64,000 nucleotides of DNA from UBA6170 sp942491385 (GTDB lineage: Bacteria; Chloroflexota; Anaerolineae; Anaerolineales; Anaerolineaceae), in the NCBI GenBank assembly GCA_942491385.1, contig CALOAF010000008.1:124001-188000 (forward strand). Direction: 5' to 3'. This document shows positions 34,349-43,748 of this stretch, in pieces. The position numbers and the translations under genes were made by a program. Each line of letters begins with the position of its first letter. The first letter of the stretch is position 1. The notes beneath the pieces were generated by a model. It was not told the origin of the DNA and ran no database searches. It worked only from the letters and a program-made list of their open reading frames with translations.

Positions 34349-35575
34349 ATGCATTACGATATTAAAAAAATTAAGGCTGATTTTCCAATTTTAAATCGAG
34401 AAGTGAGACCTGGCGTACAGCTGGTTTATCTGGATTCGACGGCTACAGCGCAAAAGCCAGGTGTTGTGATTGACTCAATGCAACAATATTATGAGATGAA
34501 TAATGCAAATATTCATCGTGGGATCCATCAATTGGCAGAAGAAGCCACTGCGATGTATGAATCAGCCCGAGAAAAGATAGCAAGATTTATTCATGCACGC
34601 AGTACCAAAGAAATCATATTCACCCGTAACGCAACCGAATCAATTAACCTGGTAGCACATACATGGGGAAGAAAATCCCTGCAACCGGGCGATATAATAA
34701 TATTGTCTGAGATGGAACACCACTCCAACCTGGTTCCGTGGCAAATGTTGGCGGAAGAAAAGAATCTGGAATTGGAGTTTATCCCAGTCACTGAAAACGG
34801 TGAATTGGATTTATCTATTTATGATCAATTACTCGAAAAAAATCCGAAATTGGTAGCCTTTACACACATGTCGAATGTACTGGGAACAGTGAACCCTGCG
34901 AAAGAGATCGTTCAAAAAGCTCATGATGCTGGTGCGTTGGTCTTAATTGATGGTGCACAATCGGTTCCTCATTTTTCTGTGGATGTAACAGATTTGGATG
35001 CAGACTTTTATGTTTTTTCAGCGCATAAAATGGTAGGCCCGACTGGAATTGGTGCACTTTACGGTAAAGAGAAATTATTGGCTGAAATGCCACCTTTTTT
35101 GGGGGGTGGTGACATGATCAAAAAAGTCCAATTGAGGTCATTCAAAGCGAATGACTTACCTCATAAATTTGAAGCCGGCACACCTGCAATTGCTGAAGCG
35201 GTCGGGTTTGGAAAAGCAGCCGATTATTTATCTACGATAGGGATGGACAATATCGCTGCACATGAAAGAGCGATCACCCAATATGCTTTAAAGAAATTGC
35301 AAGAGGTTGAGAATTTAAAAGTTTTTTGTCCGACTGTACCTGAGAGAGGCGGAGTGATTTCTTTCGAATTGGGGTTTATTCATCCACATGATGTAGCCCA
35401 AGTGCTTGACCATTATGGAATTGCTGTCCGCGCTGGACATCACTGCGCGATGCCGCTGCATGAAAAATTTGGAATCCCAGCCACCAGCAGGGCGAGTTTT
35501 TATCTTTACAATGACTTTGAAGAGGTTGACCTGTTGGTGATCGGGTTACAACATGTTAATGAAATGTTTGCATAA
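34349..35575 (+). CDS. sufS: Cysteine desulfurase SufS
   Basis: 408 residues, a PLP enzyme of the group II NifS/SufS type. The PLP lysine lies in YVFSAHKMVGPTGIGALYG, the substrate loop in ATESINLVAHTWG and the persulfide cysteine in RAGHHCAMPLHEKFG. It takes sulfur from cysteine and passes it to SufU and then SufBCD. It is followed 12 bases later by sufU. Confidence 0.97.
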   Translation: MHYDIKKIKADFPILNREVRPGVQLVYLDSTATAQKPGVVIDSMQQYYEMNNANIHRGIHQLAEEATAMYESAREKIARFIHARSTKEIIFTRNATESINLVAHTWGRKSLQPGDIIILSEMEHHSNLVPWQMLAEEKNLELEFIPVTENGELDLSIYDQLLEKNPKLVAFTHMSNVLGTVNPAKEIVQKAHDAGALVLIDGAQSVPHFSVDVTDLDADFYVFSAHKMVGPTGIGALYGKEKLLAEMPPFLGGGDMIKKVQLRSFKANDLPHKFEAGTPAIAEAVGFGKAADYLSTIGMDNIAAHERAITQYALKKLQEVENLKVFCPTVPERGGVISFELGFIHPHDVAQVLDHYGIAVRAGHHCAMPLHEKFGIPATSRASFYLYNDFEEVDLLVIGLQHVNEMFA

Positions 35576-35587
35576 TTAGGAATAACA

Positions 35588-35986
35588 ATGGATGATTTTT
35601 ACCGAGAATTAATAGTTGAACACTACAAAAATCCTGCCTATAAGGGCACTCTGGAACCGAATGATTTTACATATGAAGATGAAAATCCATTATGTGGAGA
35701 TCATATTCGGGTTGATTTGCGTGTAAATGAAAAGAATGTGATCACAGAAGCAGTTTTCAGTGGTCATGGTTGTGCAATTTCACAGGCAAGTGCTGATTTA
35801 TTGATGGAAACGGTCATTGGGAAACCACTCGAAGATGTCAAGAGCATGACCAAAGAGACGGTTCTGGACCTGTTGGGGATTGAATTAGGACCTGTACGCC
35901 TGAAGTGTGCATTGCTCTCGTTAAAAGTGTTGAAAGCAGGTCTGTATGGGATTGGGAATATAGAAGAAGAATTATTGGAGATATAA
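35588..35986 (+). CDS. sufU: Sulfur-transfer protein SufU
   Basis: 132 residues. The zinc site of SufU is visible: NPLCGDHIRV (Cys, Asp), GHGCAISQAS (Cys) and VRLKCALLSL (Cys). The insertion typical of Gram-positive-type SufU over IscU (about residues 88-105) is present. It accepts sulfur from SufS. It is closely spaced to both neighbours. Confidence 0.96.
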   Translation: MDDFYRELIVEHYKNPAYKGTLEPNDFTYEDENPLCGDHIRVDLRVNEKNVITEAVFSGHGCAISQASADLLMETVIGKPLEDVKSMTKETVLDLLGIELGPVRLKCALLSLKVLKAGLYGIGNIEEELLEI

Positions 35987-35990
35987 AATA

Positions 35991-36323
35991 ATGGGGCAGG
36001 AAGAAATGTACGAATTTTATCCGGTTGTCTCACAGGATGTATTACCCTCAGGAGAACGTATTTTTATCGAAGTGGATGATATTTCAATTGTAATTTTCAA
36101 CATCGCTGGAGATGTGTATGCGCTGGAAGATCGTTGTACACATGACGATGGTCCATTAGGAGAGGGTGAAATAGAGGGATTCGAAATTATTTGTCCCAGA
36201 CACGGCGCTAGATTTGATGTGCGCGATGGACAAGCATTAACCTTGCCGGCGGTTGAGCCAACCAGATATTTTCCCACGCGAATAATTGAAAATCAAATTG
36301 AGATTGGTATTCCGAAGGAATAA
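35991..36323 (+). CDS. Rieske-type [2Fe-2S] ferredoxin
   Basis: 110 residues, or 105 if it starts at the ATG at 36006, which has AGGAAG just before it. Rieske ligands are CTHDDGPL and CPRHGARFD (C-x-H and C-x-x-H). It is of the small soluble NirD/ferredoxin type without membrane anchor. As last gene of the suf operon it may deliver electrons for cluster synthesis. It is followed by a terminator. Confidence 0.93.
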   Translation: MGQEEMYEFYPVVSQDVLPSGERIFIEVDDISIVIFNIAGDVYALEDRCTHDDGPLGEGEIEGFEIICPRHGARFDVRDGQALTLPAVEPTRYFPTRIIENQIEIGIPKE

Positions 36324-36346
36324 ATAATAAACCAGGTTAAATAAAT

Positions 36347-36380
36347 AGGACAATCAAATACCTTGTATAGGATTGTCCTT
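36347..36380. terminator. Terminator between the suf operon and the PIG-L gene
   Basis: A 9-bp stem AGGACAATC/GATTGTCCT, extended after a small symmetrical internal loop by ATAC/GTAT, with T-rich flanks on both strands. It probably stops both convergent transcripts. Confidence 0.8.
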
Positions 36381-36392
36381 TCTGAATACTAT

Positions 36393-37049
36393 TTAAAATA
36401 AATTATTTTCACCAAATTGAGCTACAACCCGTATTAAATCAAATCCTTCTGCAAATGGTCGTTCTGCCAGAGCACCATGTCGTATCATCGTTGCCCGGGT
36501 AATTTGAGAATCAAAATAATAACGACTGGTATAGGTTTTATATTCGGCCAAGGCGGCTAGTTTCTTTTCGACATCCTGCTCAGTGACTTCAAACAAGAAA
36601 TGCGGGAAGAAGCCATAGCTGCTGCGTAAGACGTCAAAGCCAAGAACCGTTGTTCCCCGAAAAGCACGTAGAGCTTCATCGGTGACAGTGGAATGATCCT
36701 GATGGATGTCATTGGTTGTGTGCACAAACACGATTTCTGGCTGAAAAGTTCGTTTAATATCCAGCATTGTCTCCAGAATTTCCTGGCGCACCTCTGGAAA
36801 CCGGCGTGTTTCAAAATCTTTGACAATATCATGTTCGCCGGTCACACCTAACACGGCCATACTAGCTTTATGTTCAGTGACCAGGTTTTGGAGATCCGGA
36901 TTTTTTTTATTGTCGGAGAGGGTCAGACAAAGTATTTCTGCACGATTACCGATATTAGAAATTAATGCACCACAGCCCAATTCAATATCATCCGGATGAG
37001 CTCCGATGAAACAAACACGTTTTCCGTACAGAATAAGATTTTGATTCAT
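36393..37049 (-). CDS. PIG-L (LmbE-like) deacetylase
   Basis: 218 residues from the ATG at 37049; the frame is open to a TTG at 37082 that would overlap the previous gene. Zinc-binding motifs are IGAHPDDIELGCG near the start and HTTNDIHQDHSTVTDEA later. Family members remove N-acetyl groups from sugar-containing substrates. The methyltransferase gene upstream ends four bases before it, so the two may modify the same small molecule or glycan. Confidence 0.88.
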   Translation of the reverse strand: MNQNLILYGKRVCFIGAHPDDIELGCGALISNIGNRAEILCLTLSDNKKNPDLQNLVTEHKASMAVLGVTGEHDIVKDFETRRFPEVRQEILETMLDIKRTFQPEIVFVHTTNDIHQDHSTVTDEALRAFRGTTVLGFDVLRSSYGFFPHFLFEVTEQDVEKKLAALAEYKTYTSRYYFDSQITRATMIRHGALAERPFAEGFDLIRVVAQFGENNLF

Positions 37050-37053
37050 ATTT

Positions 37054-37854
37054 TTATTTTGTCGCGATGAAACCACCAACAACCTTTGTCATGATTAATT
37101 TGCCGTTCTGCTCAAGTTTTTTCTCAGATACCTGCGTGATTGCTTGCATGATTTTTTCGAAATCATCTTTGGTTTCGAAGAAACTGCCCCATAATTTGCG
37201 ATCCTCGGATAGTGAAGCGCGGGTGTAAGCCAGGAAAGGATCGACACTGTCAAAAACCAATGGATTCTCAAAGATATTAACATCCACCTTGCTGAAAGTG
37301 GATTGCATCGCTGCCAAGATTTCAGTAGAGTAGCGTGAACTGCCGGGCATGGGTGGTATTTTTTTCCCGGTTGCTTCACGAATGATCTCATAAAAGAACT
37401 GTTTGTTTTCAGGCATTGGTCCGCTGGAAAATAAACGACCACCGGGTTTCAAAACACGATGCATTTCTCGAATGGTGTAGGGGATATCCTCAGCGTAATA
37501 AATGGCAAAGCAACACGACTCAAAATCAAACTGATTATCTGCCATTGGGAATTTTTTATTGAAATCTAGTTCGATAAACTCCATTCCTGTCCCATGCTTT
37601 TCATTTTCCAACTTCGCTTGGGTTAGTAATTCAAGGTTTACATCACCACCGGTAATGTCTGCTTCTCCACCTAGGAATTGGTGGTATGAAAAGCATTGCT
37701 TTCCGGCCCCACAACCGACATCAAGAATTTTCATTCCTTTCTTGATATCGATAATATCCAACATCCATTCATCAATATTTTTTGACCCATATTGTGAGTG
37801 AATATCAATTCGCTTTAATAAATCATTTGTGGTTTCACGATAATCTATTTTCAT
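37054..37854 (-). CDS. Class I SAM-dependent methyltransferase
   Basis: 266 residues. SAM motif I is MKILDVGCGAGKQC, motif II GGDVNLE and motif IV FESCCFAIYYAED; MHRVLKPGGRLF is the post-motif seen in Methyltransf_11 proteins. The substrate is unknown. It forms a pair with the PIG-L gene. Between it and hypE (37855-37936) no hairpin is obvious. Confidence 0.85.
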   Translation of the reverse strand: MKIDYRETTNDLLKRIDIHSQYGSKNIDEWMLDIIDIKKGMKILDVGCGAGKQCFSYHQFLGGEADITGGDVNLELLTQAKLENEKHGTGMEFIELDFNKKFPMADNQFDFESCCFAIYYAEDIPYTIREMHRVLKPGGRLFSSGPMPENKQFFYEIIREATGKKIPPMPGSSRYSTEILAAMQSTFSKVDVNIFENPLVFDSVDPFLAYTRASLSEDRKLWGSFFETKDDFEKIMQAITQVSEKKLEQNGKLIMTKVVGGFIATK

Positions 37855-37936
37855 ATTTCTCCATTGCTTTTTTTTGTAAGTATAAAAGAGAAAATCCCTC
37901 TGTCAAGATAAGAAGGTTTAATCCCATGCTAATATT

Positions 37937-39010
37937 TTAACATATCCGTGGCAGCATTTCTCCAGACATCATTTCCAGCATGCGTGTTGTACCAAAACTG
38001 GTCTTTAACACAACATGGGTTGGATGTTCTGTCACAACTTCTCCGATGAAGGTGGCGTTCTTACCATATGGATTGAGTTTCATCAATTCAAGAGCTTTGT
38101 CTTTGTACTCTTCTGGAAGTATAACCACAACTTTCCCCTCATTGGCAACATACAATGGGTCAAACCCCAGCATCTCACAAGCACTTTGAACAGTTGGATG
38201 GATAGGAATCAGGTCATCATAAATAGTTAATCCGACCTTACTTTGCCTGGCTATTTCATTCAGGGTGGTGGCCAATCCTCCACGGGTGGGGTCTCGCAGT
38301 ACATGAATTTCAGGAATATCCTCCACAAGTGATTGAATTAAATAATTGAGTGGTGCCACGTCTGATTGAAGGTCGGTCTCAAATCCAAGATCACCTCTGG
38401 CGGAAAGCACAGCAATGCCATGATCGCCGATGGTTCCAGAAATGAGAATTACGTCCCCTGGTCGGGCAAGGTCACCGCGTATATCAATCGGATCAGGCAG
38501 CCAGCCAATACCGGTGGTAGAAATAAAAACACCATCCCCTTTGCCTTTTTCAACTACTTTCGTATCACCAGCAACGATTTCAACACCCGCTTCTTCAGCG
38601 GTTTTTTGCATGGAAATGACTATTTTTTCAAGATCAGCGACGGACAACCCTTCCTCAAGAATGAAACTGGCGGTGATATAAAGGGGAATTGACCCAGACA
38701 TGCTGATGTCGTTTACCGTACCACTGATCGCTAATCTCCCAATATCTCCGCCTGGATAAAAAATGGGAGAAATAATATGCCCATCTGTGCTGATTGACAA
38801 CCTGCCGTTCTTGAATGACTCAGGAAGCGGTGTATTGGCAAAATCATTTCCTGCCTTTATAAAACGATTCCGGAAATGTGTTTGGAAGACATCTTGAATT
38901 AGATTGTGTGTCATGAGACCACCGCTTCCGTGGCCTATTACAATGGTCGTGTCATTCTTTAGTGGCAAAGGGCAAACTGGCCCTTCAAATGTAGGAATTC
39001 GATCATCCAT
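37937..39010 (-). CDS. hypE: Hydrogenase maturation protein HypE
   Basis: 357 residues. The AIR-synthase-like ATP site has VIGHGSGGLMTHNLI, VSMSGS-type DISMSGSIPLYI, VAGDTKVVEKG and DPTRGGLATTLNE. The protein ends in PRIC, the C-terminal cysteine that carries the thiocyanate group on the way to Fe(CN)2CO. It dehydrates the carbamoyl group received from HypF. It is last in hypABFCDE. Confidence 0.97.
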   Translation of the reverse strand: MDDRIPTFEGPVCPLPLKNDTTIVIGHGSGGLMTHNLIQDVFQTHFRNRFIKAGNDFANTPLPESFKNGRLSISTDGHIISPIFYPGGDIGRLAISGTVNDISMSGSIPLYITASFILEEGLSVADLEKIVISMQKTAEEAGVEIVAGDTKVVEKGKGDGVFISTTGIGWLPDPIDIRGDLARPGDVILISGTIGDHGIAVLSARGDLGFETDLQSDVAPLNYLIQSLVEDIPEIHVLRDPTRGGLATTLNEIARQSKVGLTIYDDLIPIHPTVQSACEMLGFDPLYVANEGKVVVILPEEYKDKALELMKLNPYGKNATFIGEVVTEHPTHVVLKTSFGTTRMLEMMSGEMLPRIC

Positions 39011-39024
39011 TAAAAATTTCCTTG

Positions 39025-40131
39025 CTATTCTATTGAAGACCTTGAAAAACGAAAGTAAGCGTTACAGGCTCCCTCAGAGCTTACCATGGGTGCTCCCAGA
39101 GGGTTGGTAGGTGTGCATTGAGTCCCGAAGGCGGGGCAGTCAAACGGTTTTTTCAAACCCTGCAAAATTTCTCCGGCGATACATACTTCATGTTCGCGGG
39201 TTTGAATGTGCTCCACCTGGAAACGCTTCTCCGCGTCAAAAAATGCGAAGTCTTCCTGTAAACATAAGCCACTTTGAAGAATTCGACCGATACCTCGCCA
39301 ATTTCGATCACATGGTTGAAAGACCTGCTGAATAATCTTTTGCGCAACCTGGTTCCCACTTTCCGTCACGGCTCTGGTATAAGCATTTTCAACAATATGT
39401 TCATTTTTCTCTAATTGCCGCACGGATAACAATATTCCTTGCAGCAAATCCAGTGGTTCAAAACCTGTTACTACAATAGGAATTTTGTACTGGCTGGCAA
39501 TGGGGTGATATTCCCAATAACCCATGACAGCACAAACATGCCCGGCTGCAAGAAAAGCCTGTACACGATTTTGGGGAGCGCTTAAGATAGCGTGCATGGC
39601 CGGTGGAACAGCAACCTGGGAAACAAGTATGGAAAAATTTTTCACATCCATAGCTTTTGCCTGTAAAACACTGGAAGCATTTGCCGGGACGGTGGTTTCA
39701 AAACCGATTGCAAAAAAGACAACTTGCTTATCCGGATTATCCTGGGCTATTTTAACAGCATCCAGGGGAGAATACACCACCCGAATTTGGGCTCCACGGG
39801 CTTTTAAAGTGAAAAGATCAACTTCTGACCCTGGAACACGTAACATATCGCCAAATGAGCAAAAAATTACCTCTGGAAGGCGCGCAATGGCATGCGCCCG
39901 ATCAATTTGGTCCAGAGGTGTAACACAAACCGGACATCCGGGTCCATGAACCAATTCAATCTGTTCGGGTAATAATTGATCCAATCCATATTGCATGATG
40001 GCATGAGTTTGCCCACCACAAATTTCCATCAAAACCCAATCGCGAGTGGTGATACGTTTGATTTCCTCAACCACTCCCTGGACCAGATGTGAATCCCGAA
40101 AGGATTTGGAAAAATCAGCTGCCTTGTTCAT
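39025..40131 (-). CDS. hypD: Hydrogenase maturation protein HypD
   Basis: 368 residues from the ATG at 40131. Conserved motifs are EICGGQTHAI, VHGPGCPVCVTP, FFAIGFETT and the C-terminal cysteine group FDCPAFGTQCTPTNPLGAPMV with EGACNAYF, which binds a [4Fe-4S] cluster. With HypC it carries the Fe(CN)2CO unit. It overlaps the end of hypC by 17 bases and lacks its own ribosome site, so translation is likely coupled. Confidence 0.97.
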   Translation of the reverse strand: MNKAADFSKSFRDSHLVQGVVEEIKRITTRDWVLMEICGGQTHAIMQYGLDQLLPEQIELVHGPGCPVCVTPLDQIDRAHAIARLPEVIFCSFGDMLRVPGSEVDLFTLKARGAQIRVVYSPLDAVKIAQDNPDKQVVFFAIGFETTVPANASSVLQAKAMDVKNFSILVSQVAVPPAMHAILSAPQNRVQAFLAAGHVCAVMGYWEYHPIASQYKIPIVVTGFEPLDLLQGILLSVRQLEKNEHIVENAYTRAVTESGNQVAQKIIQQVFQPCDRNWRGIGRILQSGLCLQEDFAFFDAEKRFQVEHIQTREHEVCIAGEILQGLKKPFDCPAFGTQCTPTNPLGAPMVSSEGACNAYFRFSRSSIE

Positions 40132-40375
40132 CAATGTTTAATTCTTGGTTTAAATCTGCAATATCCTGAAGTAAATTTAATGTTTCCATTGCCTCTGCTT
40201 CGCTCAATACATTTAACGCAAAGCCAGCGTGAATGATGGTGTAATCACCAATTTTCGCTTCCGGTATTGCTTCAATACAAGCTGAGCGGATTACGCCTCC
40301 AAAATCGATCTTTGCCATTTTCATTCCAATGGTATCTTCAATTTCAATTATTTTTCCAGGTATGCCGAGGCACAT
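40115..40375 (-). CDS. hypC: Hydrogenase maturation chaperone HypC
   Basis: 86 residues. It begins MCLGIPGKIIEIED with the essential Cys2, and has DFGGVIRSACIEAIPEAKIGDYTIIHAGFAL, the family core, split here by its normal loop. It shuttles the iron group between HypD and the large subunit precursor. Confidence 0.96.
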   Translation of the reverse strand: MCLGIPGKIIEIEDTIGMKMAKIDFGGVIRSACIEAIPEAKIGDYTIIHAGFALNVLSEAEAMETLNLLQDIADLNQELNIDEQGS

Positions 40376-40388
40376 ATTTTCCTCACAA

Positions 40389-42671
40389 TTATTTTATGTA
40401 TTTTGATGCTATCAAAGCTTGTCCTAACGATAAACCCCCATCATTGGTGGGTATCGTATGATGAATCATAACATCAAATTGTTCATTTTTTAGCTTTTTT
40501 ATCGTATTTTCCAATAATACTTTGTTTTGCCAGACTCCTCCACTTAAAGCCACAGTATTGATTTTATTTTCACGACGAATCGATTTACAAATGTCTATGG
40601 ATACCTGAACGATACTATTATGATAGCGGGCCGATAATTTGTTGATGGGAATATTTTTGTGAATATCAATGATAAGGGATTCAAACAGTGGCTGGGGATC
40701 AATAATCCCATTATCTATGATTAGCGGGTAAGAACCTGATTCATCAGGATCAACCAGTGCTTCCATTTCAATGGCTGCCTGACCTTCGTAACTGACTCTG
40801 GAACGCACCCCGATTAAAGCGGCCACGGCATCAAATAAGCGACCCATGCTTGATGTTTTCGGTGTATTAATTTGTCGATCAAGCTGGACTTGTAAAACAG
40901 TTTTGTCCTCCATACAGAGGGCAGACACAGCAGGCAGTGAATAATTCCAATCAATTTGATAAGCCCATAAATGTGCCAGAGCCATTCTAGCTGGAATACG
41001 TATGGAGATATCGCCGCCAGGTAGGGGGACATATCTCAAATGGAATTTGCGTTCGTATTGGGCATAATTCCCTACAAGAATCTCTCCACCCCAGATTGCT
41101 CCGTCTGTCCCATATCCAGTGCCATCAAAACAGAGGCCGATGACTGGATCCTCTCGATCATATTGGTTATCAGCCAGACAAGATGCCAAATGAGCATGAT
41201 GATGTTGAATTTTGATGTTAGGAACATTCGTATTTTCGGCTAACTGATTCGCATATCGGCTTGCCAGATAATCCGGGTGCAAATCACTGGCTACCAATTC
41301 AGGATTAATTCGAAACAATTTTTGATAGTGATGGATTGCCTCTTCGAAGGACTGCAACGTTTCAAAATTTTCCAGATCGCCTACATGATGACTGATAAAA
41401 GCGTAATGATCTCTGGTCAGACAGAATGTGTTTTTAAGTTCTGCGCCGGTTGCCAAAATCTGAGGGAGTTTAAACGGTGTCAAGATTGGGTTTGGAGCGA
41501 ACCCACGTGAGCGACGAAGGGGATAAGTCTTGTCAGCAACGATCCTAGTTACTGAGTCATCAATCCGCATATGGATCTCACGATTGTGGATAAGAAAGCC
41601 ATCTGCAATTTTCTCTAATCGTTTGAAAGCTTCTTCATCCTGATATGCAATTGGTTCGTCACTTATATTTCCACTGGTCATCACCCATACTGCTGGAATC
41701 TCTTCAGTCGGATCTAATAGAAGATAGTGCAGTGGTGTGTATGGCAACATAAAACCAAGATGGTTTTGTGAAGGAGCAACCAATGGAGAAAGGTCAATAT
41801 TGGATTTGGATGGCAGTAAGACAATTGGTCTTTCTTTCGATTCCAATTGGGCAGTTACTAAGGGGGAAATGACACAATATTCTGATATTGTGTCTACGGA
41901 ATAAGCCATTAAAGCAAAAGGTTTTTCACTCCGTTTCTTTCGAGTGCGAAGATTTTCTACTGCTTCATAATTGGTAGCATCACAAGCCAGATGATAACCA
42001 CCCAATCCTTTCACGGCCAAGATTTGCCCATCCTGGATCATTTTGCGTGAAATCTGAATGGCTTCATCACCTTGAGCGATCATTTGATGATCAATTACCA
42101 GACTTACCTGAGGGCCACAAACCGGGCAGGCAGTTGGCTGAGCATGATACCGACGATCAAGTGGATTTTTATACTCTGCGAGACACTCGTTACACATCTC
42201 AAATGGTAACATCGTTGTTTTAGGACGATCATACGGTATATCTTTTATGATGGTGAAGCGTGGACCGCAATTGGTGCAATTAATGAATGGATAGCGATAT
42301 CGACGATCATTTAGGTCAAATAATTCCTGCAGACAGTCATTACAGATACTGTAATCAGGAGACACAGGGAGAAACTCACCCTCCACTGAATTGCTTTCAA
42401 GAATGGTAAATTCCTGGAAATTATTATTTTTCGTTTCAGTCACATAAAAGGAATCGATGCGACTGAGAGGAGGGGAGCTGTTTCTTAATTCTGTAAGGAA
42501 ATTTTCCAGTTTGGGAGGTGTCCCATTGATTTCAATCTCCACACCATTGGATGAATTTCGTACCCAGCCTGTCAGGTTATTTTTTAAAGCTAAAGAATAG
42601 ACAAACGGGCGAAATCCAACACCCTGAACAATTCCTTTAATAATAATTTTATTTCCTTTAATTTCAAACAT
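40389..42671 (-). CDS. hypF: Carbamoyltransferase HypF
   Basis: 760 residues, full length. Domains in order: acylphosphatase-like (about 8-90, IVQGVGFRPFVYSLA), two zinc fingers (CNDCLQEL/CTNCGPRF and CNECLAEY/CPVCGP), YrdC-like (about 200-380, LAVKGLGGYHLACDA) and the Kae1-like carbamoyltransferase (IQHHHAHLASCLADN, LCFDGTGYGTDGAIWGGE, VALSGGVWQNKVLL). It makes the cyanide precursor from carbamoyl phosphate. It overlaps hypB by eight bases. Confidence 0.97.
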   Translation of the reverse strand: MFEIKGNKIIIKGIVQGVGFRPFVYSLALKNNLTGWVRNSSNGVEIEINGTPPKLENFLTELRNSSPPLSRIDSFYVTETKNNNFQEFTILESNSVEGEFLPVSPDYSICNDCLQELFDLNDRRYRYPFINCTNCGPRFTIIKDIPYDRPKTTMLPFEMCNECLAEYKNPLDRRYHAQPTACPVCGPQVSLVIDHQMIAQGDEAIQISRKMIQDGQILAVKGLGGYHLACDATNYEAVENLRTRKKRSEKPFALMAYSVDTISEYCVISPLVTAQLESKERPIVLLPSKSNIDLSPLVAPSQNHLGFMLPYTPLHYLLLDPTEEIPAVWVMTSGNISDEPIAYQDEEAFKRLEKIADGFLIHNREIHMRIDDSVTRIVADKTYPLRRSRGFAPNPILTPFKLPQILATGAELKNTFCLTRDHYAFISHHVGDLENFETLQSFEEAIHHYQKLFRINPELVASDLHPDYLASRYANQLAENTNVPNIKIQHHHAHLASCLADNQYDREDPVIGLCFDGTGYGTDGAIWGGEILVGNYAQYERKFHLRYVPLPGGDISIRIPARMALAHLWAYQIDWNYSLPAVSALCMEDKTVLQVQLDRQINTPKTSSMGRLFDAVAALIGVRSRVSYEGQAAIEMEALVDPDESGSYPLIIDNGIIDPQPLFESLIIDIHKNIPINKLSARYHNSIVQVSIDICKSIRRENKINTVALSGGVWQNKVLLENTIKKLKNEQFDVMIHHTIPTNDGGLSLGQALIASKYIK

Positions 42672-43344
42672 TGACTCGATTTTTGAACTCTTCCACCCGC
42701 CGTGATATCCAGGTTATCCACTGGTCAAAACCTTCTTCCGTTTTGCACGAAACCTTAAAGGTGGTTAAACCAGGATTAAGGATCTCGACACCTTGTTGAA
42801 AATAATCCATGCGAAAATCGAGATAAGGTAGCAAATCAATCTTATTGATTAACAAGACATCAATTCCCCGATAAATATTCGTGTACTTGTAAGGTTTGTC
42901 ATCACCTTCGGGAATACTGGAAATAACCACATTGACATGGGTACCAATCTTAAAAGCTGCAGGGCAAATTAAATTACCAACATTTTCAACGATTATCAGA
43001 TCCAGACCTTTGTAGTCAATGTGTTTCAGTGAGCGATCAATCATGACTGCATCCAAATGGCATTGCCCACCGGTGTTAATCTGAACGACCGGCATACCCA
43101 AAGCCATTACTTTATCGGAATCGATCGTCACCGGTGCAGTATCTCCTTCTATCACGCCAATGCGCATCTTCCCGGCTAATTTTTCAATTGTTTTCAGGAT
43201 TACACTCGTTTTCCCTGCACCAGGAGATGCCATGATATTGATGGAAAAAACACCTGCTTCGGTTAAAAGGGTTTGAACTTGGGATGCCAATTGATCGTTT
43301 GCATCAAGAATTTTTTCTACTACCTGTACTTTTTCTGTTGCCAT
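42664..43344 (-). CDS. hypB: Nickel-insertion GTPase HypB
   Basis: 226 residues from the ATG at 43344, which follows AAAGG. The P-loop is MASPGAGKTS. The metal site at the dimer interface is GGQCHLDA with NLICPAAF. The N-terminal CxxCGC nickel site and the His-rich stretch of some HypB proteins are absent, so nickel storage is not expected. It inserts Ni together with HypA, four bases downstream of hypA. Confidence 0.96.
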   Translation of the reverse strand: MATEKVQVVEKILDANDQLASQVQTLLTEAGVFSINIMASPGAGKTSVILKTIEKLAGKMRIGVIEGDTAPVTIDSDKVMALGMPVVQINTGGQCHLDAVMIDRSLKHIDYKGLDLIIVENVGNLICPAAFKIGTHVNVVISSIPEGDDKPYKYTNIYRGIDVLLINKIDLLPYLDFRMDYFQQGVEILNPGLTTFKVSCKTEEGFDQWITWISRRVEEFKNRVNV

Positions 43345-43348
43345 GTGA

Positions 43349-43693
43349 TTACCTTTCAATTTCAATACTTTCAAGCCAGAACTCTTCTCCGGACTTAATT
43401 TTTAGTTGATAAGAACCGCAATTGGGACAAGGAATTAATTCTCCCGGGATCTCGAATGTATGATTGCAAGCCAGGCATAACATCGTAGCTGGCATTCTAT
43501 TAAAATGAATAACAGAATCCTCACAAATAGTACCTTTGGAGATCATATCCCAATAAAAGACCACACTGTCATCAACAATACTTGATAAGTTGCCAATGAC
43601 AAGAGAAATATCCGTGACTTTTTTTGCATTCGCCTGAAGCGCATGTTTCTCTGCGATTTGTAAAATACTTTCAGTTATAGCCAATTCATGCAT
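43349..43693 (-). CDS. hypA: Nickel metallochaperone HypA
   Basis: 114 residues. His2 of MHELAITESI is the nickel ligand. The zinc site is CLACNHTF plus CPNCGSYQ. It is the first gene of the hyp operon, 55 bases after the cyclic-nucleotide-binding gene; no clear promoter is visible in that gap. Confidence 0.96.
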   Translation of the reverse strand: MHELAITESILQIAEKHALQANAKKVTDISLVIGNLSSIVDDSVVFYWDMISKGTICEDSVIHFNRMPATMLCLACNHTFEIPGELIPCPNCGSYQLKIKSGEEFWLESIEIER

Positions 43694-43748
43694 TTCATAA
43701 TTATAAGCTCTATAAAACTATTTTTTCAAACTTTTTATGAGGTTTGAC

